A stretch of DNA of 64,000 nucleotides from Lelliottia sp. JS-SCA-14 (lineage in GTDB: Bacteria; Pseudomonadota; Gammaproteobacteria; Enterobacterales; Enterobacteriaceae). Below the pieces are notes generated by a model. That model was not told the DNA's origin and searched no databases. It saw only the letters and a list, made by a program, of their open reading frames with translations. Location: assembly GCF_035593345.1 (NCBI RefSeq), contig NZ_CP141606.1, positions 2,232,001 to 2,296,000 of the forward strand. Direction: 5' to 3'. This document shows, piece by piece, positions 36,144 through 45,435 of the stretch. How positions within the stretch are numbered: the first letter of the stretch is position 1; every line of letters begins with the position of its first letter. The position numbers were made by a program, and so were the translations under genes.

Positions 36144-36266
36144 CTTTGTGACGCTACGCCGACGAGTCTGCGCCTTTTTATGTCGTGCGCACGGATCTGC
36201 CATGAATACACGTACAAACTCGCGCTGGACCCAGTTGCTCTGCCAGCAAACTGCGCACCAAACAAA
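36144..36266 (+). pseudogene. Internally deleted cassette copy
   Basis: Short blocks of the cassette follow one another in the right order: leader (TTTTTATGTCGTGCGCACGG), start region of the 145-aa gene (CGTACAAACTCGCGCTGG), middle (CAGTTGCTCTGCCAGCA) and end (AACTGCGCACCAAAC). Most sequence between them is lost. A REP follows at 36271. Confidence 0.75.
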
Positions 36267-36270
36267 AGCC

Positions 36271-36308
36271 GTAGGCCGGATAAGCGCTAGCGCCATCCGG
36301 CTTTTTTT
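36271..36308. repeat. REP element
   Basis: GTAGGCCGGATAAGCG then GCCATCCGGCTTTTTT. The bases after it (GAGATCTGAGACCGGGAGTC) match those after the REP of cassette copy 2 (GAGATCTGAGACTGGGAGTC). Confidence 0.85.
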
Positions 36309-36410
36309 TGGCTTATATGAGATCTGAGACCGGGAGTCAGCTCTCTACCAGACCCGGACTGGAATTCTTACGATCGAGAAGCATGCACAAGAGATAGTTA
36401 ACTATTGCGG

Positions 36411-36968
36411 TTATGCAGGAACGATAAGCTGTAGCCCTGGATAACGTTCCAGCCAGCGCTTTGTGGTGACCCGTTGTTCAAAAGCATAAAACTTATCACG
36501 CTCAAAGGTGGGGGTCGGTCTTAGCAGTAGTTCGAATAGATCAGAGAGTCCATAAGGAGCAATGATATCAAGACCATTGCCTCCCAATCTGACAGCGACA
36601 GCCGTAGCAGTTTCTGGCCAATGCAGTAGAGCATTTTCTGTTGAGGTATAGGGACGATCGCCATTACGTTGATGCATTCTGGCTTGATTCTTCACCGACC
36701 AGACTAACGAAGGCAGTTGTTGTTTAAGCTTACTCTCGAGGTAGCTATCACGATCTGGGCAACAGTGTTCATGGTCAAACCAGACGACATCCACATCACC
36801 TAAAGCACGACTCGGCTCATATCCATGTAAGTGATTCCAGACGGCATCTCGTACAAACCCCGCGCCAATCCAGCTATCATTCAGTTCTAATGCCCGAACC
36901 GCAGAAAGAGCCTTCATCCTTAAAGGATCATCTGACAATATTTTCTTCAGTGCCTTTTGGTAGTCCAT
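36411..36968 (-). CDS. Nucleotidyltransferase-fold protein (NTP_transf_6 type)
   Basis: The 185-residue protein has the motif GAGFVRDAVWNHLHGY followed by GDVDVVWFD, the G-x-R and D-x-D signature of the small bacterial nucleotidyltransferase family (DUF925). These proteins resemble the catalytic core of CCA-adding or antibiotic nucleotidyltransferases, but their substrate is not known. The start at 36968 (MDYQKALKK) fits the family; an ATG at 36992 would add eight residues. Single gene with mid GC. Confidence 0.82.
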   Translation of the reverse strand: MDYQKALKKILSDDPLRMKALSAVRALELNDSWIGAGFVRDAVWNHLHGYEPSRALGDVDVVWFDHEHCCPDRDSYLESKLKQQLPSLVWSVKNQARMHQRNGDRPYTSTENALLHWPETATAVAVRLGGNGLDIIAPYGLSDLFELLLRPTPTFERDKFYAFEQRVTTKRWLERYPGLQLIVPA

Positions 36969-37106
36969 TTGAATCTCTATCGGAAGTAGCATCCCACTGG
37001 GGTAAACGTTATCAACATTCCCCCATCCATGCCCATTTTTCGTTCATATGAGCCCATTGACTCAAGATCCCGCGCCTGGCCTATGGCGTTAGTTCCTCCG
37101 CCAATT

Positions 37107-37174
37107 CGGTTTTATCCTTTTTTGCCGTCCTGAAAAATACAAAGCCGGATGGCGCTGACGCTTATCCGGCCTAC
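37107..37174. repeat. Third copy of DUF1294 3' end and reverse REP
   Basis: CGGTTTTATCCTTTTTTGCC at 37109 followed by GTCCTGAAAAATACAAAGCC duplicates 36055-36092, and the REP GGATGGCGCTGACGCTTATC completes it at 37174. Only the last few codons of the gene are present. Confidence 0.85.
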
Positions 37175-37181
37175 AGTGCCC

Positions 37182-38435
37182 TTAGTGCAGACGCTTGTGG
37201 AGGCTCATCCCCACCAGCAGCGCGGCACACAGCATCAGCGCAATAAACCCGCCGACGCCATTCCAGCCGTAGTTGTGCCAGAACACGCCGCCGAGCGTCC
37301 CGGCGATGCTGGAGCCCAGGTAGTAGCTGAACAGATACAGCGAGGAGGCCTGGCCTTTGGCGCGACGGGCGCGCGGGCCGATCCAGCTACTGGCGACCGA
37401 GTGCGCGGCGAAGAAGCCTGCGGAGAAGAGCAGCATCCCGGCGAAAATCACCCACAGGGATGAAAGCAGCGTCAGCAGCAGACCTGCCAGCATTACGCCG
37501 GTCGAGACCAGCATCACCGGGCCGCGACCGAAGCGCGCGGTCATCGCGCCCGCTTTCGGCGAGCTCCAGGTCCCGGTGAGATAGGCCACGGAGAGCAGGC
37601 CGACAAAGGCCTGGCTCAGGTGCCAGGGCGAGAGCATTAGCCGGTAGCCAATATAGTTAAACAGGGTGACGAACGACCCCATCAGCAGGAAGCCCATCAG
37701 GAACAGACGCGGCAACCCTTTATCGCGCCAGTGCAGGCGGAAGTTGATGAACAGCGTTTTGGGCCGCAGGGAAGTAGGGCGGAAATGGCGGGACTCGGGC
37801 AGGATGCGCCAGAACATCAGCGCCGACGCCAGGGCAAAACAGCCGATCACCGCCAGGGCGATGCGCCAGCTAAACAGATCCGTAAACACCCCGCTCAGCA
37901 GACGTCCGCTCATGCCGCCAATCGAGTTCCCGCTGATATACAACCCCATCGAAAACGCCACAAAACTCGGGTGGATCTCTTCGCTGAGATAGGTCATCCC
38001 GACCGCCGCCACGCCGCTCAGGGACAGACCAATCAGGGCGCGCATCACCAGAATCCCGTGCCAGCTGGTCATCATCGTCGAAAGTAATGTGCACACTGAG
38101 GCGAGCAGCAGGGCGGTCACCATCACCGGTTTGCGGCCGATGGCGTCGGAGAGCGGGCCGGTAAACAGCAGCCCGATCGCCAGCATCCCGGTTGAGATCG
38201 ACAGGGAAATACTGCTGCTGGCGGGCGACACGCCAAACTCATGAGACAGAACCGGGAGGATCGGCTGGACGCAGTACAGCAGGGCGAAGGTCGCGAGGCC
38301 TGCGGAAAACAGCGCCAGCGTGACGCGCATAAACTGGGAGGTGCCCCGTTTGATAAACTGAGTGGCGGCGGGTGCTGCAGGTAAATCATCAATGTCGCTT
38401 GCCGGGGCGATATCAACGGTAGATGTACGACTCAC
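37182..38435 (-). CDS. ynfM: YnfM, MFS transporter
   Basis: The 417-residue, twelve-helix major facilitator protein has the same length as E. coli YnfM and near-identical motifs such as LLFTGPLSDAIGRKPVMVTA (the MFS signature after helix 2). Its substrate is not established. I chose the GTG at 38435 because AAGGAAC lies 4 nt upstream and the protein then begins (M)SRTSTVD as in E. coli; upstream ATGs would add residues without a ribosome site. It is divergent from the LysR gene ynfL, its likely regulator. Confidence 0.94.
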   Translation of the reverse strand: MSRTSTVDIAPASDIDDLPAAPAATQFIKRGTSQFMRVTLALFSAGLATFALLYCVQPILPVLSHEFGVSPASSSISLSISTGMLAIGLLFTGPLSDAIGRKPVMVTALLLASVCTLLSTMMTSWHGILVMRALIGLSLSGVAAVGMTYLSEEIHPSFVAFSMGLYISGNSIGGMSGRLLSGVFTDLFSWRIALAVIGCFALASALMFWRILPESRHFRPTSLRPKTLFINFRLHWRDKGLPRLFLMGFLLMGSFVTLFNYIGYRLMLSPWHLSQAFVGLLSVAYLTGTWSSPKAGAMTARFGRGPVMLVSTGVMLAGLLLTLLSSLWVIFAGMLLFSAGFFAAHSVASSWIGPRARRAKGQASSLYLFSYYLGSSIAGTLGGVFWHNYGWNGVGGFIALMLCAALLVGMSLHKRLH

Positions 38436-38556
38436 AAAAGTTCCTTGCTTAAACATCCCCGTGATTTCTGGTGACGGGTATGACCACAAGATCAGGGTAG
38501 GAAATTGTAAATATTCTGTCTAATATATTAATAATCTCAAATGATACGTTAAAAAT

Positions 38557-39465
38557 ATGAATATCGAGCTGCGCCATTTACGCTACTTTATCGCCGTCGC
38601 CGAAGAGCTGCATTTTGGGCGCGCGGCGGCGCGGCTGAATATCTCCCAGCCCCCTCTGAGCCAGCAGATCCAGATCCTCGAGCAGCAGGTCGGGGCGCGC
38701 CTGCTGGCCCGGACCAACCGCAGCGTCAGCCTGACGGAAGCGGGAAGGCAGTTTCTGGCCGACAGCCGCCAGATCCTGAGCCTGGTCGATGACGCCGCGG
38801 CCCGCGCCGAGCGCCTGCATCTGGGAGAGACGGGCGAGCTGCGCATTGGGTTTACCTCGTCGGCCCCGTTTATCAGCGCGGTGTCGGATACCCTGTCATC
38901 GTTTCGCCGTCATTATCCTGACGTACATATCCAGACCCGCGAGATCAACACCCGCGAGCAGATCGTTCCGCTCAACGAAGGCTCCCTGGACCTGGGGTTG
39001 ATGCGCAACACCCATCTGCCCGATACCCTGGCCTGGGAAGTGATCCTCCGCGAACCGCTGCTGGCGATGATCCCGCGCGATCACCCGCTGGCCTCGCTGG
39101 ATGCGGTCACTCTGGCGGAACTGGCGCAGGAGCCGTTTGTCTTTTTCGATCCGCATGTGGGAACCGGTTTGTATGATGATATCCTTGGTCTGATGCGCCG
39201 CTACGGCCTGGCGCCGGTCATCACCCAGGAGGTCGGCGAGGCGATGACGATTATTGGTCTGGTCGCGGCGGGCCTGGGGGTGTCGATTCTTCCGGCGTCA
39301 TTTAAACGCGTTCAGCTGAGCGAAATGCGCTGGGTGCCGATAGCAGAAGAGGATGCGGTCTCTGAGATGTGGCTGGTATGGCCGAAACACCATGAGCAGA
39401 GCAACGCGGCACAGCGTTTCAAAAACCAGCTGATTGCCGCCTCAAAGCGTCCAGTAACGGCCTGA
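38557..39465 (+). CDS. ynfL: YnfL, LysR-type regulator
   Basis: This is a LysR regulator of 302 residues with a helix-turn-helix at about residues 3-60 (LHFGRAAARLNISQPPLSQQ) and a ligand domain starting ELRIGFTSSAPFISAVSD. It matches E. coli YnfL and sits divergent to ynfM with 121 bp between them, so it probably controls that transporter. The inducer is unknown. Confidence 0.92.
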   Translation: MNIELRHLRYFIAVAEELHFGRAAARLNISQPPLSQQIQILEQQVGARLLARTNRSVSLTEAGRQFLADSRQILSLVDDAAARAERLHLGETGELRIGFTSSAPFISAVSDTLSSFRRHYPDVHIQTREINTREQIVPLNEGSLDLGLMRNTHLPDTLAWEVILREPLLAMIPRDHPLASLDAVTLAELAQEPFVFFDPHVGTGLYDDILGLMRRYGLAPVITQEVGEAMTIIGLVAAGLGVSILPASFKRVQLSEMRWVPIAEEDAVSEMWLVWPKHHEQSNAAQRFKNQLIAASKRPVTA

Positions 39466-39584
39466 AAAAGGGCGAAAAATGTGCGGTAAATCACATGGCT
39501 AAGTTTAAATTTGACGACTGCCTGCGAAGTGCTTCACCATAGCCCAAAGTTTATTTCGAAGCGCGAAAAATAAGGATGTAAGCG

Positions 39585-40805
39585 GTGGTTGCTGATAGTC
39601 AGCCAGGACATATTGATCAAATTAAGCAGACCAATGCGGGCGCCGTTTATCGCCTGATTGATCAGCTTGGCCCGGTCTCGCGTATCGATCTCTCTCGACT
39701 GGCTCAACTTGCGCCAGCCAGTATTACCAAAATTGTGCGTGAAATGCTGGAAGCCCATCTGGTGCAGGAGACGGAGATCCAGGAGCCGGGCAGCCGTGGC
39801 CGTCCTGCCGTCGGGCTGGTGGTGGAAACGGAAGCCTGGCACTATCTGTCGATCCGCATCAGCCGCGCGGAAGTGATCCTCGCCCTGCGTGATTTAAGCA
39901 GCAAACTGGTGGTGGAAGACCGCCTCGAACTGCCACTCCAGTCAGAACAAACCCTGCTTGAACGCATTATTGCCCATATCGATCAGTTCTTTATTCGCCA
40001 CCAGCAGAAGCTGGAGCGTCTGACCTCTATTGCCATCACCATGCCGGGAATCATTGATACGGAGAATGGTATCGTGCATCGCATGCCGTTTTACGACGAC
40101 GTGAAAGACATGCCGCTCGGCGAAGTGCTGGAGAATCACACCGGCGTGCCGGTCTATATTCAGCATGATATCAGCGCCTGGACGATGGCCGAGGCGCTGT
40201 TCGGTGCCTCTCGCGGCGCGCGCGACGTGATTCAGGTGGTGATCGACCACAACGTCGGGGCTGGCGTCATCACCGACGGCCGCCTGTTACACGCGGGCAG
40301 CAGCAGCCTGGTGGAGATTGGCCATACTCAGGTCGACCCTTACGGTAAGCGCTGCTATTGCGGCAACCACGGCTGCCTGGAGACCATCGCCAGCGTCGAG
40401 AGCGTGATGGAGCTGGCGCAGCTGCGTCTGAGTCAGTCGATGAGCTCCACGCTGCACGGCCAGCCGCTGACCGTCGAGTCCTTATGCGGCGCGGCTCGGC
40501 AGGGCGATCTGCTGGCGAAGGATATTATTACCGGCGTGGGCAACAACGTCGGGCGGATCCTCGCGATTATGGTGAACCTGTTTAACCCGCAAAAAATCTT
40601 GATTGGTTCGCCGCTGAATCAGGCCGCTGACATCCTCTTCCCGGCGATTTCCGACTGTATTCGCCAGCAATCCCTTCCGGCCTACAGCAAGAACATGGTG
40701 GTCGAGAGCACGCAGTTTTCCAATCAGGGCACGATGGCCGGTGCCGCGCTGGTCAAAGACGCGATGTATAACGGCTCACTATTGATCCGTCTCCTGCAGG
40801 GTTAA
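39585..40805 (+). CDS. mlc: Mlc, global repressor of sugar phosphotransferase genes
   Basis: This 406-residue ROK-family repressor represses ptsG, ptsHI, manXYZ and malT and is relieved when unphosphorylated EIICB-Glc sequesters it at the membrane. It has the N-terminal winged helix (RIDLSRLAQLAPASITKIVR) and the ROK zinc site CYCGNHGCLE. Start codon GTG (VADSQPG) as in E. coli, with TAAGC rich upstream but no strong Shine-Dalgarno. Gene order ynfM-ynfL-mlc-bioD2 is the same as in E. coli. Confidence 0.96.
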   Translation: MVADSQPGHIDQIKQTNAGAVYRLIDQLGPVSRIDLSRLAQLAPASITKIVREMLEAHLVQETEIQEPGSRGRPAVGLVVETEAWHYLSIRISRAEVILALRDLSSKLVVEDRLELPLQSEQTLLERIIAHIDQFFIRHQQKLERLTSIAITMPGIIDTENGIVHRMPFYDDVKDMPLGEVLENHTGVPVYIQHDISAWTMAEALFGASRGARDVIQVVIDHNVGAGVITDGRLLHAGSSSLVEIGHTQVDPYGKRCYCGNHGCLETIASVESVMELAQLRLSQSMSSTLHGQPLTVESLCGAARQGDLLAKDIITGVGNNVGRILAIMVNLFNPQKILIGSPLNQAADILFPAISDCIRQQSLPAYSKNMVVESTQFSNQGTMAGAALVKDAMYNGSLLIRLLQG

Positions 40806-40939
40806 GGCTATTTTTCGCTGATCTCATAAAAATTGCGCTATCTCAAACTGAAGGGATGGCGCATACCTTAGACTCACTCCACTGAATTATTTACTTGGTT
40901 TATATTTTCAAAGCATATGCCCAAAAGGTGGAGTAAGTG

Positions 40940-41635
40940 ATGCTTAAGCGTTTCTTTGTAACGGGTACTGATACTTCTGTCGGTAAGACGGTCGTGTCCC
41001 GCGCTTTGCTGCAGGCCCTGGCGGCAGGCGGTAAGAGTGTGGCAGGGTATAAACCGGTCGCGAAAGGAAGTAAAGAGACGCCAGAAGGACTACGCAATAA
41101 AGATGCGCTGGTGCTGCAAAGCGTTTCTAGCCTTGAGCTGCCTTATCAGGCCATCAACCCGATTGCGCTGAGTGAAGACGAAAGCAGCGTCGCGCACAGC
41201 GGTCTGATCAACTATTCCTTGCTGTCCAACGGGCTGGCGAATCTCGGTAACCAGGTCGATCACGTGGTGATTGAAGGCACCGGCGGCTGGCGCAGCCTGA
41301 TGAACGATCTGCGTCCATTGTCCGAGTGGGTGGTGCAGGAACAGCTGCCCGTGCTGATGGTGGTGGGCATTCAGGAAGGGTGCATCAACCATGCGCTGTT
41401 GACCGCGCAGGCCATTGCCAACGACGGTTTACCGCTGATTGGCTGGGTGGCGAACCGTATTAACCCAGGTCTTGCCCATTACGCCGAAATCATCGAGGTG
41501 TTAAGCAAAAAGCTGCAGGGCCCGCTGGTAGGTGAACTGCCGTATCTGCCGCGCGCTGAGCAGCGCGATCTGGCGCGTTACATCGATCTGACGATGCTAG
41601 ACAGCAGCTTTTCCGTTGAGAAGGTTGTCGCGTAA
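40940..41635 (+). CDS. bioD2: BioD2 (YnfK), dethiobiotin synthetase paralogue
   Basis: The 231-residue protein matches E. coli YnfK/BioD2. The P-loop is FVTGTDTSVGKTVVSRAL, and the substrate loop EGTGGWRSL corresponds to the EGAGG.. motif of BioD with Thr for Ala. The reaction of the family is ATP-dependent closure of diaminopelargonate to dethiobiotin; whether this paralogue does this in the cell is not known. A GGAG site stands before the ATG at 40940. Convergent with osmV. Confidence 0.92.
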   Translation: MLKRFFVTGTDTSVGKTVVSRALLQALAAGGKSVAGYKPVAKGSKETPEGLRNKDALVLQSVSSLELPYQAINPIALSEDESSVAHSGLINYSLLSNGLANLGNQVDHVVIEGTGGWRSLMNDLRPLSEWVVQEQLPVLMVVGIQEGCINHALLTAQAIANDGLPLIGWVANRINPGLAHYAEIIEVLSKKLQGPLVGELPYLPRAEQRDLARYIDLTMLDSSFSVEKVVA

Positions 41636-41644
41636 CGCCAAAAG

Positions 41645-41669
41645 CGGGCAGCCATCCTGACTGCCCGCA
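41645..41669. terminator. Terminator between bioD2 and osmV
   Basis: GCGGGCAG (41645-41652) and CTGCCCGC (41662-41669) pair. On the minus strand the stem is followed by TTTT, so it ends the osm operon and may also stop bioD2 transcripts. Confidence 0.85.
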
Positions 41670-41676
41670 TCTGACA

Positions 41677-42822
41677 TTAGCTCTCGTGAATATTCAGCGC
41701 ACGACGCGTGCGGCCTGAACTCAGATACTCCGCAATATAATCCTGCGAAATCTCACCGTTGTAGCGGCCCTCTTCATCGACGATCGGCATCCAGCTGGTA
41801 TTGCTCTCATAAAGACGCGACAGCACCACGCGCAGGTTGTCTTCCGCTTTGCCGGTCATCCGGAACGGATGCAGCATATCGGCGCAGGCACCCGTGGCGT
41901 GGCGCGCTTCACGACGCTTCACAAAGCCCAGCGGTTTCCCGTTGTCATCGACCACGGTGATGGCGCGAATATCGTTATCATCCATGGTGGCAAACGCCTC
42001 CGGCAGGGAAGTCGATTCACGCACGGTGATGGTCGGCTGCTGATCGGTGACGTCTCCCGCCGAGACCAGCAGCAGGCGTTTCAGCGTGCGGTCCTGGCCG
42101 ACAAAGGAACCGACAAATTCATTTGCCGGTTTCGCCAGCAGTTCGTCGGGGCTCGCGCACTGCACGATACGGCCCTGACGGAAAACGGCGATACGATCCC
42201 CAAGTTTGAGCGCTTCGTCGATGTCGTGGCTGACCAGCATCACCGTCTTTTTCAGCTTGCGCTGCATCTCGAGGAACTGGTTCTGAATCACTTCACGGTT
42301 GATCGGGTCCACCGCGCCAAAAGGTTCATCCATCAGCAGAACCGGACGATCCGCCGCCAGGGCGCGGATCACGCCGATACGCTGCTGCTGACCGCCGGAC
42401 ATTTCACGCGGATAGCGGTTGAGGAACTTATGCGGGTCCATCGCCACCATATCCATCAGCTCTTCGGCCCGCGCTTTGCTGCGCGCTTTGTCCCAGCCGA
42501 GCATTCGCGGCACCACGGTGATGTTCTCTTCGATGGTCATGTTCGGGAACAAACCAATCTGCTGGATCACGTAGCCGATATTGCGGCGCAGGGTGACGGT
42601 GTCCATCTCGTTGGTGTTTTCGCCGTTAATCAAAATATTGCCGCTGCTCGGGGCGATCAGACGGTTGATCATCTTCAGGGTGGTGGTTTTCCCGCACCCG
42701 GACGGCCCCAGCAGAACGCACATTTCCCCTTCGGGCACGTTCAGATTGACGTTATCGACGGCCTTAAAGGTCTGACCATTTTTCTGTGAAAATTGTTTGG
42801 TGAGGTTTTCCAGTTTTATCAT
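41677..42822 (-). CDS. osmV: OsmV, ABC transporter ATPase (osmoprotectant uptake)
   Basis: This 381-residue ATPase of the OpuCA/ProV type has Walker A GPSGCGKTT, signature MSGGQQQRIGVIRALA, Walker B VLLMDEPFGAVDP and a pair of C-terminal CBS domains (about residues 250-375). It is the product of the last gene in an operon osmY-X-W-V matching the Salmonella OsmU system for glycine betaine and choline-O-sulfate uptake. The start is the ATG at 42822, overlapping the osmW stop (TAATG) with AAGGGG upstream. Confidence 0.9.
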   Translation of the reverse strand: MIKLENLTKQFSQKNGQTFKAVDNVNLNVPEGEMCVLLGPSGCGKTTTLKMINRLIAPSSGNILINGENTNEMDTVTLRRNIGYVIQQIGLFPNMTIEENITVVPRMLGWDKARSKARAEELMDMVAMDPHKFLNRYPREMSGGQQQRIGVIRALAADRPVLLMDEPFGAVDPINREVIQNQFLEMQRKLKKTVMLVSHDIDEALKLGDRIAVFRQGRIVQCASPDELLAKPANEFVGSFVGQDRTLKRLLLVSAGDVTDQQPTITVRESTSLPEAFATMDDNDIRAITVVDDNGKPLGFVKRREARHATGACADMLHPFRMTGKAEDNLRVVLSRLYESNTSWMPIVDEEGRYNGEISQDYIAEYLSSGRTRRALNIHES

Positions 42823-43469
42823 TATCGAATCCCCTTCGGAGTCAGCACGACCTGCAGACGATGCAGCAGCCAGTCGAGCACAATAGCTAAAAGACAAATC
42901 ATTAAGGCACCGGCGATCAGCATACGAATGTCGCTCCCGCCTATACCGTTGAGTAACAGCAGGCCCAGACCACCTGCGCCGATCACCGCGGCGATGGCCA
43001 TGACACCAATGTTCATCACCACGGCAGTACGAATGCCGCCGAATATCACCGGCAGGGCCATCGGAATTTCCACCCAGCGCAGACGCTGCCAGAAGGTCAT
43101 GCCGATCCCGCGTCCGGCTTCACGCAGACCGGGCGGCAGGCTGTCCAGCGCGGTGTGGGTGTTACGCACAATCGGCAGCAGCGAGTAGAGGAACACGGCG
43201 GTGACGGCGGGCAGGGCGCCAATACCCTGACCGATCAGCGAAAAGAGCGGAATCATCAGGCCGAACAGGGCAATCGACGGGATCGTCAGGACGATAGTGG
43301 CGATGCCCAGCACCGGCGTCGCCAGCCATTTGTGACGCACGATTAAAATCCCCAGCGGTACGCCGATGATAATCGCCAGCCCGACCGCTAACGCCACCAG
43401 CCACAGATGCTGGAAGGTCAGCGTCAATAAATAATCCCAGTTATCAATGATGTAGTGAATAGTCTCCAT
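42822..43469 (-). CDS. osmW: OsmW, ABC permease subunit
   Basis: The 215-residue inner-membrane permease has the EAA-loop motif LREAGRGIGMTFWQRLRWVE and helices such as LVALAVGLAIIIGVPLGILI. It pairs with OsmY as the membrane channel of the osmoprotectant importer. It lies 9 bp after osmX and overlaps osmV by one base. Confidence 0.9.
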   Translation of the reverse strand: METIHYIIDNWDYLLTLTFQHLWLVALAVGLAIIIGVPLGILIVRHKWLATPVLGIATIVLTIPSIALFGLMIPLFSLIGQGIGALPAVTAVFLYSLLPIVRNTHTALDSLPPGLREAGRGIGMTFWQRLRWVEIPMALPVIFGGIRTAVVMNIGVMAIAAVIGAGGLGLLLLNGIGGSDIRMLIAGALMICLLAIVLDWLLHRLQVVLTPKGIR

Positions 43470-43478
43470 AGCGCCTCC

Positions 43479-44378
43479 TTACAGCAGCTGCTTGCTACGC
43501 AGGAAATCACGGGCGACCTGCTGCGGTGACTGATGGTCGATATCAACCTTTTTATTGAGCTCGGTGATAACGTCGTTGTTGAGCTGGCCAGAGAGGGTAT
43601 TCAGCGCCTCTTCCAGGCCCGGATTGGCTTCCAGCGTGTCTTTGCGCACCACCGGCGTCACCGCGTAGCTTGGGAAGAAGCCTTTATCATCTTCCAGCAC
43701 TTTGAGGTCGAAGCCTTTCACGCGCCCGTCGGTGGTGTAGATAAGACCGGCATCGACAAAGCCATCGCGCACGGCGTTATAGACCAGACCGGGGTCCATC
43801 TGACGGATTTGCGGGCGATCCAGATCCATCTGGTAGGCTTTCTGCAGTGGCTTCATGCCGTCGCTGCGCCCGGAAAATTCAAGGTCTAAGCCCAGCATCC
43901 AGTTGTTGTCCGGATCGGTTTTACGGATCTGCTCAATTTTGGCGACCAGCTCGGACATCGTATTGATGTGCTCCGCCTCGGCGCGTTTGCGCTGCATGGC
44001 GAAGGCGTAGGTGTTATTCATGTCCGCAGGTTTGAGCCACACCAGACCGTGTTTCGCGTCCAGGCGTTTCACCGTGTCGTACGACTCCTGCGGCGACATG
44101 CGTTTGTTGATGTGGTTGAAGATAATCAGCGACGTCCCGGTGTATTCCCACGTCATATCAATCTGTTTGTTGATCATCGCGTTACGGGAAATCACCGTCG
44201 CAATATTGGTCTGGGGCTGAACCTGAAACCCTTTCTTTTGCAGATACTGAACGGTCATGGCGGACAAGATATGCTGCTCAGTAAAGCTCTTGGTCGCCAG
44301 AATCAGCGGGGCGGCCTGGGCCTGGCTCACCAGAAACGCGGCGGCCACCAGCGCCGCCAGGCGTGAAAACAGTCTCAT
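43479..44378 (-). CDS. osmX: OsmX, periplasmic osmoprotectant-binding protein
   Basis: This 299-residue binding protein of the OpuAC/ProX-like family has a signal peptide [20 protein letters not shown]. Family motifs are [31 protein letters not shown] and [20 protein letters not shown]. It presents glycine betaine or related solutes to the OsmWY channel. Start codon supported by AAGGAG. Confidence 0.9.
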   Translation of the reverse strand: MRLFSRLAALVAAAFLVSQAQAAPLILATKSFTEQHILSAMTVQYLQKKGFQVQPQTNIATVISRNAMINKQIDMTWEYTGTSLIIFNHINKRMSPQESYDTVKRLDAKHGLVWLKPADMNNTYAFAMQRKRAEAEHINTMSELVAKIEQIRKTDPDNNWMLGLDLEFSGRSDGMKPLQKAYQMDLDRPQIRQMDPGLVYNAVRDGFVDAGLIYTTDGRVKGFDLKVLEDDKGFFPSYAVTPVVRKDTLEANPGLEEALNTLSGQLNNDVITELNKKVDIDHQSPQQVARDFLRSKQLL

Positions 44379-44396
44379 AAAAGCTCCTTGTTATTG

Positions 44397-45110
44397 TTAT
44401 CGTGCGAGATGCGGGCTCATCAGACGGCCCAGTGCGGCCAGAAGCGTGTCCAGGATCAGCGCAAAGAGCGCTGTGGCCGCGGCGCCCAGAATTAGCGTCG
44501 GGAAATCGTTCAGGTAGATGCCAGGGAAAATCAGCTCGCCGTAGCTGCTGGCGCCAATCAGGAACGCCAGCGGCGCGGTACCGACGTTAATCGCCGTGGC
44601 GATGCGAATGCCCGAGAGCATCACCGGCCAGGCGTTAGGGATCTCCACCTGGCGCAGACGTTGCCATTTGGTCATCCCGATCCCGTTCGCCGCTTCCAGC
44701 AGCGAAGCAGGCACTGAGCACAATCCCGCGTAGGTGTTACGCACAATCGGCAGCAGCGAGGCGAGGAACAGGGCGATGATCGCCGGTTTGTCGCCGATAC
44801 CGAGCACCACCATCGCCAGCGCCAGAACGGCGAGCGGTGGCAGCGTGTTGCCGACGTTAAAGATTTGCATCACATATTCGGCGGTGCCGCGTGCCGCCGG
44901 GCGGCTCAGCAGAATCCCGCTCGGAATACCGACCAGCAGGGCAAAGAACATCGAAGAGAAAACCAAAATCAGGTGCTGTTGACCGAGATACAGCAGGTCA
45001 ACCTGGCGCGCTTTGATCGTATCCAGCCCAATTCCCCACGCGAGGAGCGCAAGAACGGCAACAATCGCGGCGATGAAAAGCAGCGTGCGTTTGACTAATG
45101 ATGAGTGCAT
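44397..45110 (-). CDS. OsmY-type ABC permease subunit
   Basis: The 237-residue permease has the EAA motif LLEAANGIGMTKWQRLRQVE and is the second membrane component of the OsmU-type importer (called OsmY in the Salmonella OsmU papers; not the periplasmic stress protein OsmY of E. coli). The start at 45110 (MHSSLVKRT) is preferred with AGGGAG upstream; the ATG at 45134 has no ribosome site. It is the first gene of the four-gene operon. Confidence 0.88.
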   Translation of the reverse strand: MHSSLVKRTLLFIAAIVAVLALLAWGIGLDTIKARQVDLLYLGQQHLILVFSSMFFALLVGIPSGILLSRPAARGTAEYVMQIFNVGNTLPPLAVLALAMVVLGIGDKPAIIALFLASLLPIVRNTYAGLCSVPASLLEAANGIGMTKWQRLRQVEIPNAWPVMLSGIRIATAINVGTAPLAFLIGASSYGELIFPGIYLNDFPTLILGAAATALFALILDTLLAALGRLMSPHLAR

Positions 45111-45134
45111 TGCGGTGTGTCTCCCTGTGCGCAT

Positions 45135-45435
45135 GCGTTATTACCCGTCATACTTCAAGTAACTTGAATTATTTAGGGTATAGCAACCCATTGATTGCCT
45201 GTTGTTATGCCATGTTTCGGCAGGGGTACATGAGCTATAGCAAGCGATTGGGAAGGGTTCCAGCGAAGCGCAAAATGAGTTCACAGAAGATAACAATGTA
45301 AACAGGGTGTTACGCCTTATGGGATAAGGCCTGAGCGGGGGGCGGGCAGAATAGTCCTAAAGCTATAAAGAGAAAAGTGACACCGTAACAAATCAGTGTT
45401 TCGCACGGCGGAAGATGCGCCGTGCGAAGAGAGGA
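45135..45435. promoter_or_regulatory. Upstream region of the osmoprotectant operon
   Basis: About 300 bp without a gene. It holds an inverted repeat TTCAAGT-A-ACTTGAA at 45154-45168, within the widely scattered enterobacterial sequence GTCATACTTCAAGT, and should contain the osmU operon promoter. No clear promoter elements could be decided on. At the dmsD end, GCACGGCGGAAGATGCGCCGTGC forms a hairpin at about 45404-45426. Confidence 0.55.
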
